6,525 bases of DNA from Prevotella sp. (GTDB lineage Bacteria > Bacteroidota > Bacteroidia > Bacteroidales > Bacteroidaceae), in assembly GCA_021203705.1 (NCBI GenBank), contig JAJQAR010000168.1:1-6525 (forward strand). The letters run 5' to 3'. The notes under the pieces were generated by a model that had not been told where the DNA came from, searched no databases, and worked only from the letters and a program-made list of their open reading frames with translations. Positions 5,078 through 6,525 of the stretch are shown in pieces. The translations under genes and the position numbers were made by a program. Numbering within the stretch: position 1 is the first letter of the stretch; the number at the start of each line of letters is the position of its first letter.

Positions 5078-6525
5078 TTATTTTACCGTTATTTTCTTTG
5101 TTGAACCGTCGGAGTATTTGATGATGTTAATACCTTTTGTAGGTGTATTAATCTGTTTTCCGTCGATAGTGTAATAGCTGATCACTGCCTTGTCTTGCAT
5201 ATCTGCTGATATTGTATTTATGCCAGTTGTTTCCTCTATATTTAAGAAATCTTTCCATACATCAGCACTTGCGTATGCCTCTTTTGATCCAACTGGTACT
5301 GACAACAAACAAGTGGTTTGATCTACGTTACGGAACACGTCATTACCACATACAGGAGGTTCGGGATTTAGTGAAGTTATATGGGAAAGGCTCGTACAAT
5401 TATTGAATGCCATTCTTCCTATACTTGTAACACTGTTTGGTAATTCTATTAATGTAAGACTCGTACAATTACTGAATGCATAGGATTCAATACTTGTAAC
5501 ACTGTTTGGTAATTCTATTAATGTAAGACTCGTACAATTACGGAATGCAGAGGAACCAATACTTGTAACACTGTTTGGTATTTCTATAGATGTGAGGTTC
5601 GTAGACCCATAGAATGCAGAGGATTCTATACTTGTAACACTGCTTGGTATGCTATATGAAATTTCTGTCGAACCAATAGGATATTGTATTAATTTCGTCA
5701 TATCTTTTGAAAAAAACACACCGTCTTTTGAAGCGTAATATTCATTATCACTTGCCACTTCTATTTTAGTTAGAGAAGTACAACCATCGAACGGACTTTC
5801 TCCAATACTTGTAACACTGCTTGGTATTTCAATAGATGTAAGGCTCGTACAATTACTGAATGCCTGATAACCAATAGTTGTAACACTGTTAGGTATCTCT
5901 ACTGATGTAAGGCTCGTACAATTACTGAATGCAGTGTTTGCTATACCTGTGACACCGTTAGGTATCTTTATTGATATAAGGTTCGTACAACCACTGAATC
6001 CAGTCATAGTTGTTAATTGCGAATTATCATCAAAAGTTACTGATGTAAGACCCGTACAACGACTGAAAGCTGAGCTTGCTATACTTGTAACACTGCTTGG
6101 TATGTTAATTGAAATAAGACTCGAACAACCACTGAATGCTCCACTTGCTAAAGTTGTAACACTGTTTGGTAACTCTATTGATGTGAGACTCGTACAATTA
6201 TAGAATGTAGAGTTTTCTATACTTGTAATACTGTTTGGTAATTCTATTGATGTAAGGTTTGTACAACCTTCGAATGCAGACATTCCAATGTTTGTAACAC
6301 TGCTTGGTATCACTATTGAAGTAAGGTCTGTACAATAATTGAACGCAAAGTAATTTATACTTGTAACGGAATAGGTTTTGCCATCATATTCCACGCTTGA
6401 CGGAATTACGATATCACCTGCGTAGGAGTCACCAGAGGTAACCGATACAGTTAGGTCTTCTGCAGAGGAGATGTTGTAATAGATGCCATCTACTTCAAAG
6501 TCATACGCAAAGGAGTGTAGAGTAG
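5078..6525 (-). CDS. BspA-like leucine-rich-repeat surface protein, 5' end beyond the window
   Basis: The frame is open without a stop from the TAA at 5080-5078 to the right edge, giving 481 residues; the start codon is outside. The edge reads TLHSFA then YDFEVDGIYYNI, which looks like the end of a signal peptide and the mature N-terminus usual in BspA-like proteins. A cap reaching IPSSVEYDGKTYSVTSI leads into eleven 23-residue LRR units (consensus LTSIEIPNSVTSIGSSAFxNCTS) and one extended unit. Then come an end cap (VPVGSKEAYASADVWKDF) and a C-terminal tail ending YTIDGKQI, then KGINIIKYSDGSTKKITVK, resembling type IX secretion sorting domains of Prevotella proteins. The family includes Tannerella BspA, known to bind host matrix proteins, so a surface or secreted adhesin is the inference; the ligand is unknown. 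Base composition is clearly more AT-rich than the other genes. The GTG at 6394 is an internal Val, not the start. Confidence 0.93.
   Translation of the reverse strand, partial: TLHSFAYDFEVDGIYYNISSAEDLTVSVTSGDSYAGDIVIPSSVEYDGKTYSVTSINYFAFNYCTDLTSIVIPSSVTNIGMSAFEGCTNLTSIELPNSITSIENSTFYNCTSLTSIELPNSVTTLASGAFSGCSSLISINIPSSVTSIASSAFSRCTGLTSVTFDDNSQLTTMTGFSGCTNLISIKIPNGVTGIANTAFSNCTSLTSVEIPNSVTTIGYQAFSNCTSLTSIEIPSSVTSIGESPFDGCTSLTKIEVASDNEYYASKDGVFFSKDMTKLIQYPIGSTEISYSIPSSVTSIESSAFYGSTNLTSIEIPNSVTSIGSSAFRNCTSLTLIELPNSVTSIESYAFSNCTSLTLIELPNSVTSIGRMAFNNCTSLSHITSLNPEPPVCGNDVFRNVDQTTCLLSVPVGSKEAYASADVWKDFLNIEETTGINTISADMQDKAVISYYTIDGKQINTPTKGINIIKYSDGSTKKITVK
5081..5230 (-). other. Probable type IX secretion C-terminal sorting domain
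   Basis: The last 50 or so residues, after the LRR end cap, contain YYTIDGKQI, then KGINIIKYSDGSTKKITVK up to the stop. The pattern of DG(K/R), a Gly-Ile-x-Ile-Ile strand and a Lys-rich VK terminus is typical of sorting tails on exported Prevotella and Porphyromonas proteins. The assignment is by resemblance. If correct, the protein crosses the outer membrane through the Por/type IX system and the tail is removed. Confidence 0.6.
5390..6325 (-). repeat. Tandem 69-bp repeats encoding LRR units
   Basis: The BspA-like gene is built from 69-bp units, each encoding 23 residues. Eleven regular units are split by one extended 59-residue unit (5597-5773). Units vary, but the last two are nearly the same: 5421-5472 and 5490-5541 are identical over 52 bp, pointing to recent duplication or gene conversion. 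Unit 6187-6118 onward and others share shorter blocks such as GTAACACTGTTTGGTAA (+ strand). Confidence 0.9.
5597..5773 (-). other. Extended LRR unit with DGVFFSKD insert
   Basis: Between the eighth and ninth regular units the 23-residue rhythm is broken by a 59-residue unit: LTKIEVASDNEYYASKDGVF, then FSKDMTKLIQYPIGSTEISY, then a normal second half. Such inserts (xNxxYxSxDGVLFxKDxTxLIxYP) are a known variant in BspA-like proteins, so this is an intact family feature rather than a foreign insertion. Confidence 0.8.

Noticed and set aside
5390..6325. Regularly spaced repeats considered as a CRISPR array
   Set aside because: The repeats are 69 bp, in frame and translate to 23-residue LRR units, with no unique spacers and no cas genes.
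6392..6394. GTG as start of the BspA-like gene
   Set aside because: The frame stays open to the window edge and encodes the usual N-terminal cap upstream, so this Val is internal.

Overview
This window looks like a chromosomal segment of a Bacteroidales bacterium, most likely Prevotella-like (Prevotellaceae). The grounds are two promoters of the Bacteroidetes type (TTTG, then TAnnTTTG), A/T-rich start-codon leaders without a clear Shine-Dalgarno sequence, a RadA of Bacteroidetes flavour, and a BspA-like leucine-rich-repeat surface protein with a C-terminal tail resembling a type IX secretion sorting signal. The genus is an inference from sequence style, not from a search.

Layout from left to right. 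Positions 1-77 may hold the last codons of a gene entering from the left on the + strand (weak call). Positions 78-323 are non-coding and contain a G10 run, small hairpins and a 9-bp direct repeat. radA runs on the - strand (1715 down to 324). Between 1716 and 1883 lies a compact divergent control region with two interlocked promoters, one firing left into radA and one firing right. The rightward transcript begins with a leader of roughly 75 nt that forms a terminator-like hairpin. It then reads a two-gene unit: a lipoprotein shaped like the substrate-binding component of an ABC transporter (1884-2807), and 3 nt later a 729-residue cytoplasmic TPR protein (2811-5000). A perfect hairpin overlaps the TPR stop codon and a probable bidirectional terminator follows. 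The terminator also serves a converging, AT-rich BspA-like gene on the - strand that runs off the right edge (5078 to beyond 6525).

Functionally, RadA is a housekeeping recombination and repair ATPase. The lipoprotein/TPR pair has no permease or ATPase gene here, so its role is open: it could feed a distant transporter, or act as an envelope sensor paired with a cytoplasmic scaffold. The BspA-like protein is expected to be an exported adhesin or host-interaction protein. I see no CRISPR array, transposase, tRNA or rRNA. I do not see a clear novel system; the best candidates for a second look are the interlocked promoters, the hairpin leader and the orphan lipoprotein/TPR operon.
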